This document shows positions 32,456-40,275 of a stretch of 47,137 nt of DNA, one piece after another. The notes under the pieces are model-generated. The model was not told the DNA's origin, searched no databases, and saw only the letters and a list, made by a program, of their open reading frames with translations. How positions within the stretch are numbered: the first letter of the stretch is position 1; the number at the start of each line of letters is the position of its first letter. Source of the stretch: JALHUB01 sp050010555 (GTDB taxonomy: Bacteria; Chloroflexota; Dehalococcoidia; DSTF01; JALHUB01); assembly GCA_050010555.1 (NCBI GenBank), contig JBEKKV010000033.1, positions 1 to 47,137 on the forward strand. The letters are read 5' to 3'. The translations under genes were made by a program, and so were the position numbers.

Positions 32456-32815
32456 TCAGCCCTTGAGGGAGCCGACGGTCATCGCGCTGCCGGACGTCTC
32501 GCCGGCGGGAGGCTGGCCTTCGCCGGCCATCTCATCGACCTCCTGAGCTCCCTGGGCCAGAAAGCGGTCCTCTTCCCCTTCCGTGAGGATACTGAGCAGG
32601 CGGGAGAACTCGCCGACGTGGACGCGCTCTTCGTCGGCGATGTCCAGCAGCACGCGCCTGGCAAGCTCATTGTCGGAGGCCTCAGCCTGCGCCGTGTAGA
32701 GGTGGGTCGCTTCCTCCTCCGCGGCGATGTCCTGCCTGATGGCGCGGATAAGCTCTCCCAGGCTCAGCGTACGATTGGGAAGGATGCCCTGGAACGGGTT
32801 AAGGAATTCGGCCAT
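32456..32815 (-). CDS. Encapsulated ferritin-like protein (encapsulin cargo)
   Basis: The 119-residue protein has two ferritin-like helices with acidic and His residues in the expected places: AAEEEATHLYTAQAEAS and DIADEERVHVGEFSRLL. It oxidises Fe(II) at a ferroxidase centre formed between subunits and depends on the shell for storage. The Pro/Gly-rich linker and the last ten residues, SAMTVGSLKG (110-119), match the LTVGSL-type targeting peptide that docks cargo inside encapsulins. The ATG at 32815 follows GGGAGG. It lies 37 bases after ligD and 46 before the shell gene. Confidence 0.93.
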   Translation of the reverse strand: MAEFLNPFQGILPNRTLSLGELIRAIRQDIAAEEEATHLYTAQAEASDNELARRVLLDIADEERVHVGEFSRLLSILTEGEEDRFLAQGAQEVDEMAGEGQPPAGETSGSAMTVGSLKG

Positions 32816-32852
32816 TTGTGTCCTCCCTTCGAAGACGACGTTTTGAATCGAT

Positions 32853-35627
32853 TCAGCGAGCGGCGGCCTCCGGTCCTTTCGCCAGCAGGTTGCTGAGATC
32901 GTGCTTTGCCGACAGGATCCCCTGCCAAGGGTCGCCGATCCGGGCCAGGCGGTCCGGGACGCTAAGGATCGTGAAGTCGGTCGGATAGACGTGCGGGAGC
33001 TCCTCCCACAACAGCGGCACGGAGACGCTCGCTTCCGGCGACGGGCGCGGCGAGTAGGCGGAGGCGAGGGTCTTGCCGCGCGAGTTCTGGTTGTGGTCGA
33101 AGAAGACCTTCCCTTTGCGCTTGCTCACCGACCACTCCATCGTGATGTCGTTCGGATGTTGCTGCATCAGATAGCGGCCGATGCTGCCGGCGGCGGCGCG
33201 CACTTCGTCGAAGGTGAAGCGCCGGACGATGGGCACGTAGACGTGAAGGCCGGTGCGACCGGACGTCTTGACGAAGGCGGGCAGCGACAGCGAGGAGAGC
33301 GTTTCGCGCAGCCAGCCGGCGACTTCGCGCGTCTTTGCGAAGGCCTTTCGGTTCAGCTCCGGCTCCGCTCCTTCTTTCTCATCGCCCGAGTAGAGATAGG
33401 GGTCGAGGTCGAAGACGATGAAGTCGGGGTAATTGAGCGTGGAGCCGAGGATGTTGTCGAGCGGGCCGCTGAAATTGGCCGTCAGGTGCGTGGCGTCGGG
33501 CTCCGGGTTTGTGCGGGAGTACCAGGTGTGGAGCTCAATGTCGGCGATCTGGCCGAGCCAGAGGAGCGAGGGCAGGTTGTTGCAGAGGAGGTACTGCTGG
33601 TCGCCTTCCTGCTCGGAGAAGAGGAGCACCTTCTCGACGTAGGGCGGCCCGCCGTTCTCGTAGTGCTTTTGGAAGAAGCTCTCGCCTTCGATGCCGTTGG
33701 GATAGCGCTTGAGCGTGAGCGGGCGGTCTTTCAGATGGGGCAGCAGGTAGGGCGAGGCCTTCGTCAGGTAGACGAGGAGGTCCCGCTTGGTCAGGGCGCG
33801 CTGGTCGCCGAGCGGTGGCCAGAAGGGCTTATCGAGGTTGTTGAGCGCAATCTGGCGGTCCTGCACCTTGAGCGTGATGTCGCGCTTTGGGGAGGAAAGC
33901 TGGCCGAGGACGGCGTCGACGTCGCGCTGGTCCACGACGGGGCGCATCGGCGCCGGACCGCCTGTCTTGCCGCCCGACGGCGCTTCCACCACCTCGACGC
34001 GCTCCACCTGCTCCTTCGGCTTGTCTTCGCGGAGGCGCAGGAAGACGGGAGCGCGCAGCTTGCCGTCGCCGGTCCACTGCGCGAACTTCACCTCGGCCAC
34101 GAGCGCCGGCTTCACCCAGGTCGATTCGCGCGTGCGGTCGACTTCGCCGGTGAAGGGGGAGCGATCCGTGCGCAGCTTGTCCAGGCGCGCCAGCAGGTCC
34201 TCGAGCAGGCGGTCCTCGAAGCCGCTGCCGACGTTGCCGACGTAGCGGAGCTTGCCCCGGCCGTCGTACTGGCCGAGGAGGAGCGCGCCGAACGTTCGCG
34301 CGCGGGCGCCGGCGCCGCGGGTGAAGCCGCCGATGACGAACTCATCGCTGAGAGTCGCTTTGACCTTCAGCCAGAGACGGGAGCGCTGGCCGGGAACATA
34401 AACGCTGTCGCGCTTCTTTGCCATGACGCCTTCGAGGCCATGCTCGACGGCGACCCGGAAGGCGATTTCGCCCTCCTGCTGAAACTGCTCGATGAGGCGA
34501 ACGTGGTCGCCGGGGACGAGAGTGCGCTCGAGGAGGCGGCGACGCGCCTCGAAGGGGACGTTCGTCAAGTCGTAGTCGTCCAGGTAGAGGATATCGAACA
34601 CGTAATAGACGACGGGGACCTGGGCTTCCGCCCGGTGGATGTCGGCGTCGTTCTGGAGGTTCATGCGCTGCTGAAGGCGCTGGAAGGAGGGGACTCCCTG
34701 CTCGTCGGGGGCGGCGATTTCGCCGTCGATGACGAGCTCGCGGGCGGATTGCTCGGGGAGCTCGGCGGCGAGCGAGGGGTAGACTTTCGTGTCGTCCTTG
34801 CCGCGGCGGGAGACGAGGCGGGCCTTGCCGTCGCGCAGGAAGGCGATGGCGCGGAGGCCGTCAAGCTTGGGTTCGAAGATCCAGTCCGGATGGGAGAAGG
34901 GCTGTTCGGCGGGCGTGGCGAGCATGGGCAGAAGCGCACGCGGGAAGGGAGCTTTGCGCGCGCCGGGCAGGGACTCCGGGCCTTCGGCGTCTGATTGTCG
35001 CTCCGAGGGCGGTTCGGGACGGCCGCCGGCTTTCAGGTCCTCGATTGTCATGCCGGAGACGACGGAGCGCTCTTCGCGCAGGATGTCGCGGTCGGAGGCG
35101 CCGTTGCTGTGCTTGATAAGTAGCCAGTCCTTTGGGCCGCGGCGCGACTTGACAAGCGCCCAGGAGCCCTTCAGCTTTTCGCCGTTGAGGTAGAAGCCGA
35201 TCTTCCCGTGGGCGAGGCCGTCCTGGACAATCTGCTCCGCTTCATGGCGGTCGAAGGCGCGATGGCCTTCCTCTTCCGGGGCGTAGCTGCCGCGGTCCCA
35301 GACGATCACCTCGCCCGCGCCGTACTCGCCGTCCGGAATGACGCCTTCGAAGTCCGCATAGCCCGCGGGGTGGTCTTCGACCATGACGGCGAGCCGCTTG
35401 TCCTTCGGGTCGAGCGAGGGGCCCTTCGGCACCGCCCAGGACTTGAGGACGCCTTCCGCCTCCAGTCGCAGGTCGTAGTGAAGCCGGCTGGCGGCGTGCT
35501 TATGGACGACGAAGCGCAGGGGCCCGGCGCCACTAGGTTTGCTCTCCGGCGGCGGCTCGGGGGTGCGCTTCAGGCGGCGCTTGCGCGCGTATTCGTCCAG
35601 GCCGGGGGCCGGTTTCGTTCGCGGCAT
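32853..35627 (-). CDS. ligD: ATP-dependent DNA ligase D (phosphoesterase-ligase-polymerase)
   Basis: LigD repairs double-strand breaks with Ku by non-homologous end joining. The 924-residue protein has all three modules. The N-terminal 3'-phosphoesterase (about 35-165) has His42, His44, His50 and Asp52 in VHKHAASRLHYDLRLE. The central ligase has the nucleotidyl Lys254 in EPKLDG and an OB domain with RYVGNVGSGF. The C-terminal primase-polymerase (about 600-900) has the catalytic Asp pair in FIVFDLDPYLYSG near residue 740, SGRTGLHVYVP and EWSVSKRKGKVFFDHNQN. This order differs from mycobacteria, where the polymerase comes first, and is like Pseudomonas. It starts 2 bases after the ku stop, so the two are one operon. 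Confidence 0.95.
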   Translation of the reverse strand: MPRTKPAPGLDEYARKRRLKRTPEPPPESKPSGAGPLRFVVHKHAASRLHYDLRLEAEGVLKSWAVPKGPSLDPKDKRLAVMVEDHPAGYADFEGVIPDGEYGAGEVIVWDRGSYAPEEEGHRAFDRHEAEQIVQDGLAHGKIGFYLNGEKLKGSWALVKSRRGPKDWLLIKHSNGASDRDILREERSVVSGMTIEDLKAGGRPEPPSERQSDAEGPESLPGARKAPFPRALLPMLATPAEQPFSHPDWIFEPKLDGLRAIAFLRDGKARLVSRRGKDDTKVYPSLAAELPEQSARELVIDGEIAAPDEQGVPSFQRLQQRMNLQNDADIHRAEAQVPVVYYVFDILYLDDYDLTNVPFEARRRLLERTLVPGDHVRLIEQFQQEGEIAFRVAVEHGLEGVMAKKRDSVYVPGQRSRLWLKVKATLSDEFVIGGFTRGAGARARTFGALLLGQYDGRGKLRYVGNVGSGFEDRLLEDLLARLDKLRTDRSPFTGEVDRTRESTWVKPALVAEVKFAQWTGDGKLRAPVFLRLREDKPKEQVERVEVVEAPSGGKTGGPAPMRPVVDQRDVDAVLGQLSSPKRDITLKVQDRQIALNNLDKPFWPPLGDQRALTKRDLLVYLTKASPYLLPHLKDRPLTLKRYPNGIEGESFFQKHYENGGPPYVEKVLLFSEQEGDQQYLLCNNLPSLLWLGQIADIELHTWYSRTNPEPDATHLTANFSGPLDNILGSTLNYPDFIVFDLDPYLYSGDEKEGAEPELNRKAFAKTREVAGWLRETLSSLSLPAFVKTSGRTGLHVYVPIVRRFTFDEVRAAAGSIGRYLMQQHPNDITMEWSVSKRKGKVFFDHNQNSRGKTLASAYSPRPSPEASVSVPLLWEELPHVYPTDFTILSVPDRLARIGDPWQGILSAKHDLSNLLAKGPEAAAR

Positions 35628-35629
35628 AA

Positions 35630-36454
35630 TTAGCCAGCCTTCCGGCGTTCGTCGCGCTCCTCGCGTCCGCGTCGCGGCTGTTCAGTCCGCTGTTTCTTCG
35701 CCGCTTCGACGCTTTCGCGCAGGGCGGCCATCAGGTCGATGACGTTGCCCGGCGGTGGCGGCGGCGCGACAATCTCCTGGCCTTTGCGCTTGGCCTCTAT
35801 CAGCTCCATGACCGCCTGGCGGTAGTCGTCCTGGTATTGCTCCGGGTTGAAGCTTTCGGAGAGGGCGTCGACGAGGGTCATCGCCAACTCGATCTCGCGC
35901 TGGGAGACGTCGACGTCGGCGGCCTCGATGCCCTGTTCGACGCGGATCTCGTCCGGGTAGTAGAGCGTTTCGAGGACGAGGGTGCGGTCCTGCGGTCGGA
36001 GGGCGCAGAGCTGCTCCTTGTTGCGAATGGCGATCTTGGCTATGCCCACGAGCGACTTCTCTTCGAGGACGCGCATGAGCAAGGCGAACGGCTTGGCGCC
36101 GCCTTCGCGCGGCTCCAGGTAGTAGCTCTTATCGTAGTAGATGGGGTCTATCTCCTGGCTGCGGACGAAGGCGGAGAGGCCAATGGTGTGCTTGCTGGGC
36201 AGAGGCAGCTTCTCGAAGTCCTCGTCGGTGAGGGTGACGTACTGGTCCTTGGCGTACTCGTAGCCGCGGACGACGTCGTTCCATTCGATTTCTTCTTCGT
36301 CGAACGGGCACCAGCGCACCTGCTTCAGCCGGTTGCCGCAGCTTTTGTGCAGCAGGTGGAATGCAATGTCTTTCTCTTGCGTGGCGGTGTACAGGTTAAC
36401 GGGGATGCTTACCATCCCGAAGCTGATGACACCGCTCCAAATTGATCGGGGCAT
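35630..36454 (-). CDS. ku: Ku protein, non-homologous end joining
   Basis: Bacterial Ku binds DNA ends as a homodimer ring and recruits LigD. The 274-residue protein begins SIWSGVISFGMVSIPVNLYTATQEKDIAFHLLH, followed by CGNRLKQVRWCP, VRGYEYAKDQYVTLTDEDFEKL and SLVGIAKIAIRNKEQLCALRP, all standard for the family. The C-terminus is basic (KKQRTEQPRRGREERDERRKAG), the part that in relatives helps threading and LigD contact. The ATG follows AAGGGGGG. Two inverted repeats lie in the leader upstream (36473-36540). Confidence 0.95.
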   Translation of the reverse strand: MPRSIWSGVISFGMVSIPVNLYTATQEKDIAFHLLHKSCGNRLKQVRWCPFDEEEIEWNDVVRGYEYAKDQYVTLTDEDFEKLPLPSKHTIGLSAFVRSQEIDPIYYDKSYYLEPREGGAKPFALLMRVLEEKSLVGIAKIAIRNKEQLCALRPQDRTLVLETLYYPDEIRVEQGIEAADVDVSQREIELAMTLVDALSESFNPEQYQDDYRQAVMELIEAKRKGQEIVAPPPPPGNVIDLMAALRESVEAAKKQRTEQPRRGREERDERRKAG

Positions 36455-36472
36455 GGCCGCCCCCCTTTCTTG

Positions 36473-36540
36473 CCGTCCCGCCGTTCGCCTTCACGCGTTT
36501 CGGGACGGAAACGAGAAGGCCGAGAGTAAACCACCTCTCG
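36473..36540. promoter_or_regulatory. Two inverted repeats upstream of ku
   Basis: CCGTCCCG (36473-36480) pairs perfectly with CGGGACGG (36501-36508), and CGAGAG (36521-36526) with CTCTCG (36535-36540). Both lie within 90 bases upstream of the ku start, in the mRNA leader or promoter. They may be operators or leader stems. No -10/-35 pair is convincing. Confidence 0.35.
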
Positions 36541-36643
36541 ACCTCCCCACCATTTCCAAAGACGAACCGCCGTAGACCCTACCGGCGCCCCGGGTCCTTC
36601 CTCTTTGTTTCGGCGCCGAGCCGCGACCTCCCTGTCGCCCGGG

Positions 36644-36832
36644 TCAGCTTGCTCGCCTCATTCCCCCGTATTCCGATTCCTCGGCCTCGATGACGGCGGC
36701 CTGGATGTTCCGCGCCACTTCCTCGGCGCTGATGCCCGCTGCTTCCGCCGCCTCTTCGATGTCCGAAAAAGTCAGGCTCCTAAAGTCGCCGTGATCTTCC
36801 TCCAGAATTCCGCAGCCACACGATGCGCACAT
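36644..36832 (-). CDS. Small Cys-rich conserved-type protein
   Basis: The start at 36832 (MCASCGCG) has GGGGAGG five bases upstream and yields 62 residues. The N-terminal MCASCGCGILEEDHGDF carries three Cys and a His that could bind metal. The rest is an acidic helical part, LTFSDIEEAAEAAGISAEEVARNIQAAV. I know similar small CxxCxC proteins in Chloroflexota and Actinobacteria but no function. The XRE gene ends 27 bases upstream in the same direction. Confidence 0.75.
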   Translation of the reverse strand: MCASCGCGILEEDHGDFRSLTFSDIEEAAEAAGISAEEVARNIQAAVIEAEESEYGGMRRAS

Positions 36833-36859
36833 CCTATCCTCCCCTGTTTGTCCCCTCAC

Positions 36860-37258
36860 CTAGCGAATGGTCGCCGGTAGGACCAGCGGCTTGTATTCCG
36901 CCGCTATCAGCAACTCGTCCATCTCGTCGACGCCGAGCTCAAGGCCCCAGCAGCCAAGCAAGACGAGGGCATCGCGGCTGGGGTTGAGCCGTTCGCCGGA
37001 GAGCAGCCGCGACACGTAGCTATCGCCTAGCCAGGAATCGCGGGCGATCTGGGCCTGGGTCTTGCCCTTGGTGCGTCGGATGCGTTCGGTGTACTTGCCG
37101 AGCAGCATGGTCAGCGGCAAGCGCTCAGCCGGCGAATAAGCGTGAAGCCTGCCGCGGCTCCTTTCGATCTCATTCCCTGGGTCTACCCGCGCATTCAGCA
37201 CAGACCGTCTCCTGCTCGGACTCGTGACGCCGGAAACCCCACGTCTCAGCGTAGACAA
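36860..37258 (-). CDS. XRE-type helix-turn-helix regulator
   Basis: The recognisable domain runs from MLLGKYTERIRRTKGKTQAQIARDS through SYVSRLLSGERLNPSRDALVLLG to the C-terminus, an XRE/Cro-type helix-turn-helix with a helical dimer region. The full frame opens with a TTG at 37258 (132 residues), but no ribosome site supports it; Met at 37108 would give 82 residues covering just the domain. The start is therefore uncertain. GTGAA direct repeats with the same spacing as at the response-regulator promoter lie just upstream (37275-37311). Confidence 0.8.
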   Translation of the reverse strand: MSTLRRGVSGVTSPSRRRSVLNARVDPGNEIERSRGRLHAYSPAERLPLTMLLGKYTERIRRTKGKTQAQIARDSWLGDSYVSRLLSGERLNPSRDALVLLGCWGLELGVDEMDELLIAAEYKPLVLPATIR

Positions 37259-37274
37259 CCGGCGTGTTGGGGTT

Positions 37275-37311
37275 GTGAAGCGTGAGCGTCGGGCTGTAAA
37301 GAAAACGTGAA
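37275..37311. promoter_or_regulatory. GTGAA direct repeats upstream of the XRE gene
   Basis: GTGAA (37275), GTAAA (37296) and GTGAA (37307) are spaced 21 and 11 bases apart, exactly as at 31324/31345/31356. On the minus strand they read TTCAC-N6-TTTAC-N16-TTCAC, the 11-bp phasing typical of OmpR/PhoB-family operators. Confidence 0.45.
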
Positions 37312-37332
37312 GGCGGCCTCAGGGGCCGACGC

Positions 37333-37761
37333 TCAAGAGGCGGCGCGGCGCTCGCGGGCGCTCCTCCGGGCCTCGAGGTCGTCGGCGAGCAGGCGGTCTA
37401 GCATGCCGATGAGGTCCCAGGGGTCAAAGGGCTTGGCTATGAAGGCCCCCTGCAAAGGACCGAAACGCTTGTGAGCTTCGTCTTCGTCGAGGGCGGACAT
37501 GGCGACCCAGACGGGGCTGTCCGCCGCTTGCAGGCGGTGGAGCACGTCGCCGCCGAGGCCGTCGGGAAGGCAGAGATCAAGGACGACAGCGTCGAAGCCG
37601 TTAGCGTCCAGCTTCTGCAACGCTTCGCCGCCCGATTCCGCCTGCGTCGTATCAAAACCGCCGCAACGGAGCGACAGCCCCAAGACTTTGTTTACCGCCG
37701 AATCGTCCTCGACTAGAAGCACTTTACGGCGCTTTGTTCCCTGATAACACATCCTCAACAT
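37333..37761 (-). CDS. Single-domain response regulator, paralogue of the one at 30814
   Basis: A single CheY-like receiver with VLLVEDDSAVNKVL, DAVVLDLCLPDG (phospho-acceptor Asp), VAMSALDEDEA and IAKPFDPWDL. The start at 37761 (MLRMCYQGTKRRK) gives 142 residues; the frame extends upstream to 37968, but that part has no family likeness. It ends in a basic tail (RRSARERRAA). Strong likeness to the regulator at 30814-31278 shows duplication. A perfect palindrome lies 84 bases upstream. Confidence 0.9.
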   Translation of the reverse strand: MLRMCYQGTKRRKVLLVEDDSAVNKVLGLSLRCGGFDTTQAESGGEALQKLDANGFDAVVLDLCLPDGLGGDVLHRLQAADSPVWVAMSALDEDEAHKRFGPLQGAFIAKPFDPWDLIGMLDRLLADDLEARRSARERRAAS

Positions 37762-37844
37762 CGCCTCGCCACCCCCTTGCCATTCATTAAGATTAAGGAG
37801 CAAACGTGCGGACGGCGTGATGTTGGAGCGACTACTCGTGAAGA

Positions 37845-37861
37845 CTTCATGCTCCATGAAG
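37845..37861. promoter_or_regulatory. 17-bp palindrome upstream of the response regulator
   Basis: CTTCATG (37845-37851), a CTC centre and CATGAAG (37855-37861) form a perfect inverted repeat, a candidate operator for a dimeric regulator, 84 bases before the start at 37761. Confidence 0.4.
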
Positions 37862-37973
37862 GGGGGAAGGGAGAGTACCTGTTTTGGCAAATGGGCAGCC
37901 GCGAGCGCGCCCCGTTTCCCGTCAGATGTAGCAGCAAGGCGCCACTCCGAGTCGAGCGGGCCCGGCACGCGCC

Positions 37974-38002
37974 TTGATCGCCTGCGAAGCTGATGCTACT
38001 AT
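37974..38002 (+). promoter_or_regulatory. Promoter of the UroD-like methyltransferase operon
   Basis: TTGATC (37974-37979) and TACTAT (37997-38002) are 17 bases apart, placing the transcript start near 38009, upstream of a leader terminator. Confidence 0.5.
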
Positions 38003-38027
38003 CATGCCTGCAGAAGGCGCCGACCAG

Positions 38028-38052
38028 GGAGGGGAATTCCCCTCCTTCTTTT
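38028..38052 (+). terminator. Leader terminator/attenuator before the UroD-like methyltransferase
   Basis: A perfect 18-bp palindrome GGAGGGGAATTCCCCTCC (38028-38045) is followed by TTCTTTT. It lies in the leader, about 20 bases after the predicted transcript start and 40 before the start codon, so it may attenuate the operon. As a palindrome it could also be an operator. Confidence 0.5.
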
Positions 38053-38092
38053 GCTGCTGAAACAGTGCGTCGCCTTCTCCGGAGCAATCGAC

Positions 38093-39304
38093 ATGGCGGA
38101 GATGACCAGGCGGGAGAGGGTGAAGGCCGCGCTAACGGGCAGGGCGGTCGACCGGCCGCCTGTCTCCTTCTGGGGACATGACTATCTGCGCGAGTGGACG
38201 CCCGCCGGCCTGGCGAAGGCGACGTTGGAGCGCTTCCGACAGTACGGCTGGGACTTCGTGAAGGTCAACCCACGCGCCACGTACTACGCCGAGGCCTGGG
38301 GCAATCGCTACGGTCCTTCCGGCGACGTGCTGCACGGGCCTCTGAACGTTGAATACGTCCTCAAGACAGCGCGCGACCTCGACCGGCTGGCCCCGGTGGA
38401 CGTTCACGCGGGCCCTTTCGGCGAGCAAATCGAAGCGCTGCGGCTCATCGGCGAAGGGCTGGCGGGCGAGGCGCCTTTCCTGCAGACGGTCTTCTCGCCG
38501 CTTTCCGTCGTCGGCCGCTTGGCGAACGGCGATCTCGGCGCGGTGCGACGCTACATGCGCCATAACGACGAAGCGCTGCATCGGGCCCTTGGGGCGGTTT
38601 CGGAGACGCTGGCGGCTTACGCGTCGGCCTGTGTCGAGGCGGGCGCCGACGGCATCTTCTTCGCGACCGTCGATTGGGGGACGTACGACGTAGCGACGGC
38701 GGAACAGTATGCGGAGTTCGGGCGACCATACGACCTGCAGATCCTGAAAGCCGTCGCGAGAGCGGAGTTCAACATCCTTCACGTCTGCCGCAAGCACAAC
38801 ATGCTCGAATCGATGCTCGACTACCCCGTACACGCCTTCAACTGGGCGAATCGCGACAGTGGAAACCCCGGCCTGGCCAACATTCTGGCGAAGACGAAGC
38901 GGGCGGTCATGGGCGGCGTGGCGGTGGCGACGGTTGCGGGAGGGACGCCGCAACAGGTGGCCGCAGAGGTCGCGGAGGCACTGGCGGAGACGGGCGGCAA
39001 GCGCTTTCTCCTCGCTGCGGGCTGCTCGATACCGCCGCAGACGCCGGAGGCCAACCTGCGGGCGGCGTCGACGGCCCTGCCGGTGAAGGCGTGGCGCGGG
39101 CGGGCGCCTGAGGCCAAGCCGCCTGCCGCGTCGGCCGCTCCGACGATGAAGCCCAAGCGCGGGCGAGCGCCGGCGGCCAATCCGCGTGCAGTGGTGGCTC
39201 CGCCGGCGAAACCGAAGCGCACACCCACCCCTGGGGCCAAGCCGAAAGCGGTACTTGCGGCTCCGCCGGTGAAGCCCAAACGCGGGCGGACAAAGAAGTC
39301 ATGA
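38093..39304 (+). CDS. UroD/MtaA-like methyltransferase with repetitive basic C-terminal tail
   Basis: The start at 38093 (MAEMTRRERVKAALTG) is the usual beginning of this family and gives 403 residues. The uroporphyrinogen-decarboxylase-like barrel (about 1-325) contains RPPVSFWGHD, VKVNPRATYY, QTVFSPLSVVGRLANGD, ADGIFFATVDWG and FNWANRDSGNP. The dispersed sequence and lack of the standard UroD N-terminal motif point to the corrinoid/CoM-type methyltransferases or related decarboxylases rather than haem synthesis. A tail of about 75 residues follows, built of about 20-residue repeats with KPKRGRAP, KPKRTPTP and KPKRGRTKKS, resembling AT-hook or nucleic-acid-binding tails. It overlaps ribF by 4 bases (ATGA). 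Confidence 0.78.
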   Translation: MAEMTRRERVKAALTGRAVDRPPVSFWGHDYLREWTPAGLAKATLERFRQYGWDFVKVNPRATYYAEAWGNRYGPSGDVLHGPLNVEYVLKTARDLDRLAPVDVHAGPFGEQIEALRLIGEGLAGEAPFLQTVFSPLSVVGRLANGDLGAVRRYMRHNDEALHRALGAVSETLAAYASACVEAGADGIFFATVDWGTYDVATAEQYAEFGRPYDLQILKAVARAEFNILHVCRKHNMLESMLDYPVHAFNWANRDSGNPGLANILAKTKRAVMGGVAVATVAGGTPQQVAAEVAEALAETGGKRFLLAAGCSIPPQTPEANLRAASTALPVKAWRGRAPEAKPPAASAAPTMKPKRGRAPAANPRAVVAPPAKPKRTPTPGAKPKAVLAAPPVKPKRGRTKKS

Positions 39305-40260
39305 CAGACGCCGGGCCGCTGGGGGAGCTGGAGGTCGAGGGTCTGGCCAGGGACACGGCGCTAACCGTCGGCGTGTTCGACGGGGTGCACCGCGGCCATC
39401 TTCACCTGCTGCGCACGCTGCGAGAGCGAGCGTCGGCGCGCGGCCTGGCGACGGGCGTTGTCACGCTGCATCCGCATCCGGCATTAGTGCTGCATCCGAC
39501 GGCGGGAATCGTCTACCTGATGAGCCTGGAGGAGAGAGTTCGGCTGCTGCGGGCCGGCGGCGTCGATTTTGTGCTGCCGCTGACGTTCACGGCAGAGGTG
39601 GCGCGCCTTTCCGCCGCGGACTTCCTGGCCGGACTGCAAGAACGGCTGCGAATGCGCTTTCTGCTGGCCGGGCCGGACTTTGCGCTCGGGCGCGGTCGTG
39701 AGGGTGGCGGCGAAGCTCTGGAGCGACTGAGCGCTGACGCGGGCTTCGAAGTGGAGTCGGTCGGGCCGCTGGTCGAAGAGGGGCTGGTCGTCAGCTCGTC
39801 CGCGATTCGCGCCGCGCTGGAGTCGGGCGACATCGCCTGCGTCAACCGGCTGCTGGGGCGGACGTTCTCGCTGGCCGGGCCGGTGGTCAGAGGCGTCGAG
39901 CGAGGGCGCGTGATCGGCTTTCCGACGGCGAACATTGCGGTCGGCTCGGGGCTGGCGCTGCCGCCGTTCGGGGTCTACGTGACGCGAGCGTCGGTTGAAG
40001 GCAAGAGCTACCGGTCGGTCACGAACATTGGACGGCGACCGACGTTCGAGGATGGTGAACGTACGGTCGAGGTGCATATAATAGACTTCAGCGGGGACCT
40101 CTACGGACGAGAGCTGCGAATCGACGTGCTGAAGCGCCTGCGCGGCGAGGTGCGCTTCGCCGGCACGGACGCGCTGACCGAACAGATCGGCAGGGACGTC
40201 GAGGAGGCACGGCAGTACTTCGAGCGCGCGCCCGAAGCCGTCGCCGAAAGCTCCGCCTGA
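39301..40260 (+). CDS. ribF: Bifunctional riboflavin kinase / FAD synthetase
   Basis: RibF turns riboflavin into FMN and then FAD. The 319-residue protein has the N-terminal adenylyltransferase domain with TVGVFDGVHRGHLHLL, TLHPHPALVL and SSSAIRAALESGDI, and the C-terminal kinase domain with GPVVRGVERGRVIGFPTANI, PPFGVYVTRA, SVTNIGRRPTF and EVHIIDFSGDLYG. Its ATG overlaps the stop of the methyltransferase gene, and tyrS follows 15 bases on, so the three are probably one operon. Confidence 0.95.
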   Translation: MTDAGPLGELEVEGLARDTALTVGVFDGVHRGHLHLLRTLRERASARGLATGVVTLHPHPALVLHPTAGIVYLMSLEERVRLLRAGGVDFVLPLTFTAEVARLSAADFLAGLQERLRMRFLLAGPDFALGRGREGGGEALERLSADAGFEVESVGPLVEEGLVVSSSAIRAALESGDIACVNRLLGRTFSLAGPVVRGVERGRVIGFPTANIAVGSGLALPPFGVYVTRASVEGKSYRSVTNIGRRPTFEDGERTVEVHIIDFSGDLYGRELRIDVLKRLRGEVRFAGTDALTEQIGRDVEEARQYFERAPEAVAESSA

Positions 40261-40275
40261 ACGCGAGCAGATCGC

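Noticed and set aside
32901..34994. Long plus-strand frame (697 codons) opposite ligD
   Set aside because: LigD motifs are intact on the other strand; the antisense product is Val/Glu/Ala-rich without any family likeness.
38093..39304. Haem-pathway uroporphyrinogen decarboxylase (hemE)
   Set aside because: The N-terminal substrate-binding motif of HemE is absent and no other haem gene is nearby; the sequence fits the broader methyltransferase branch.
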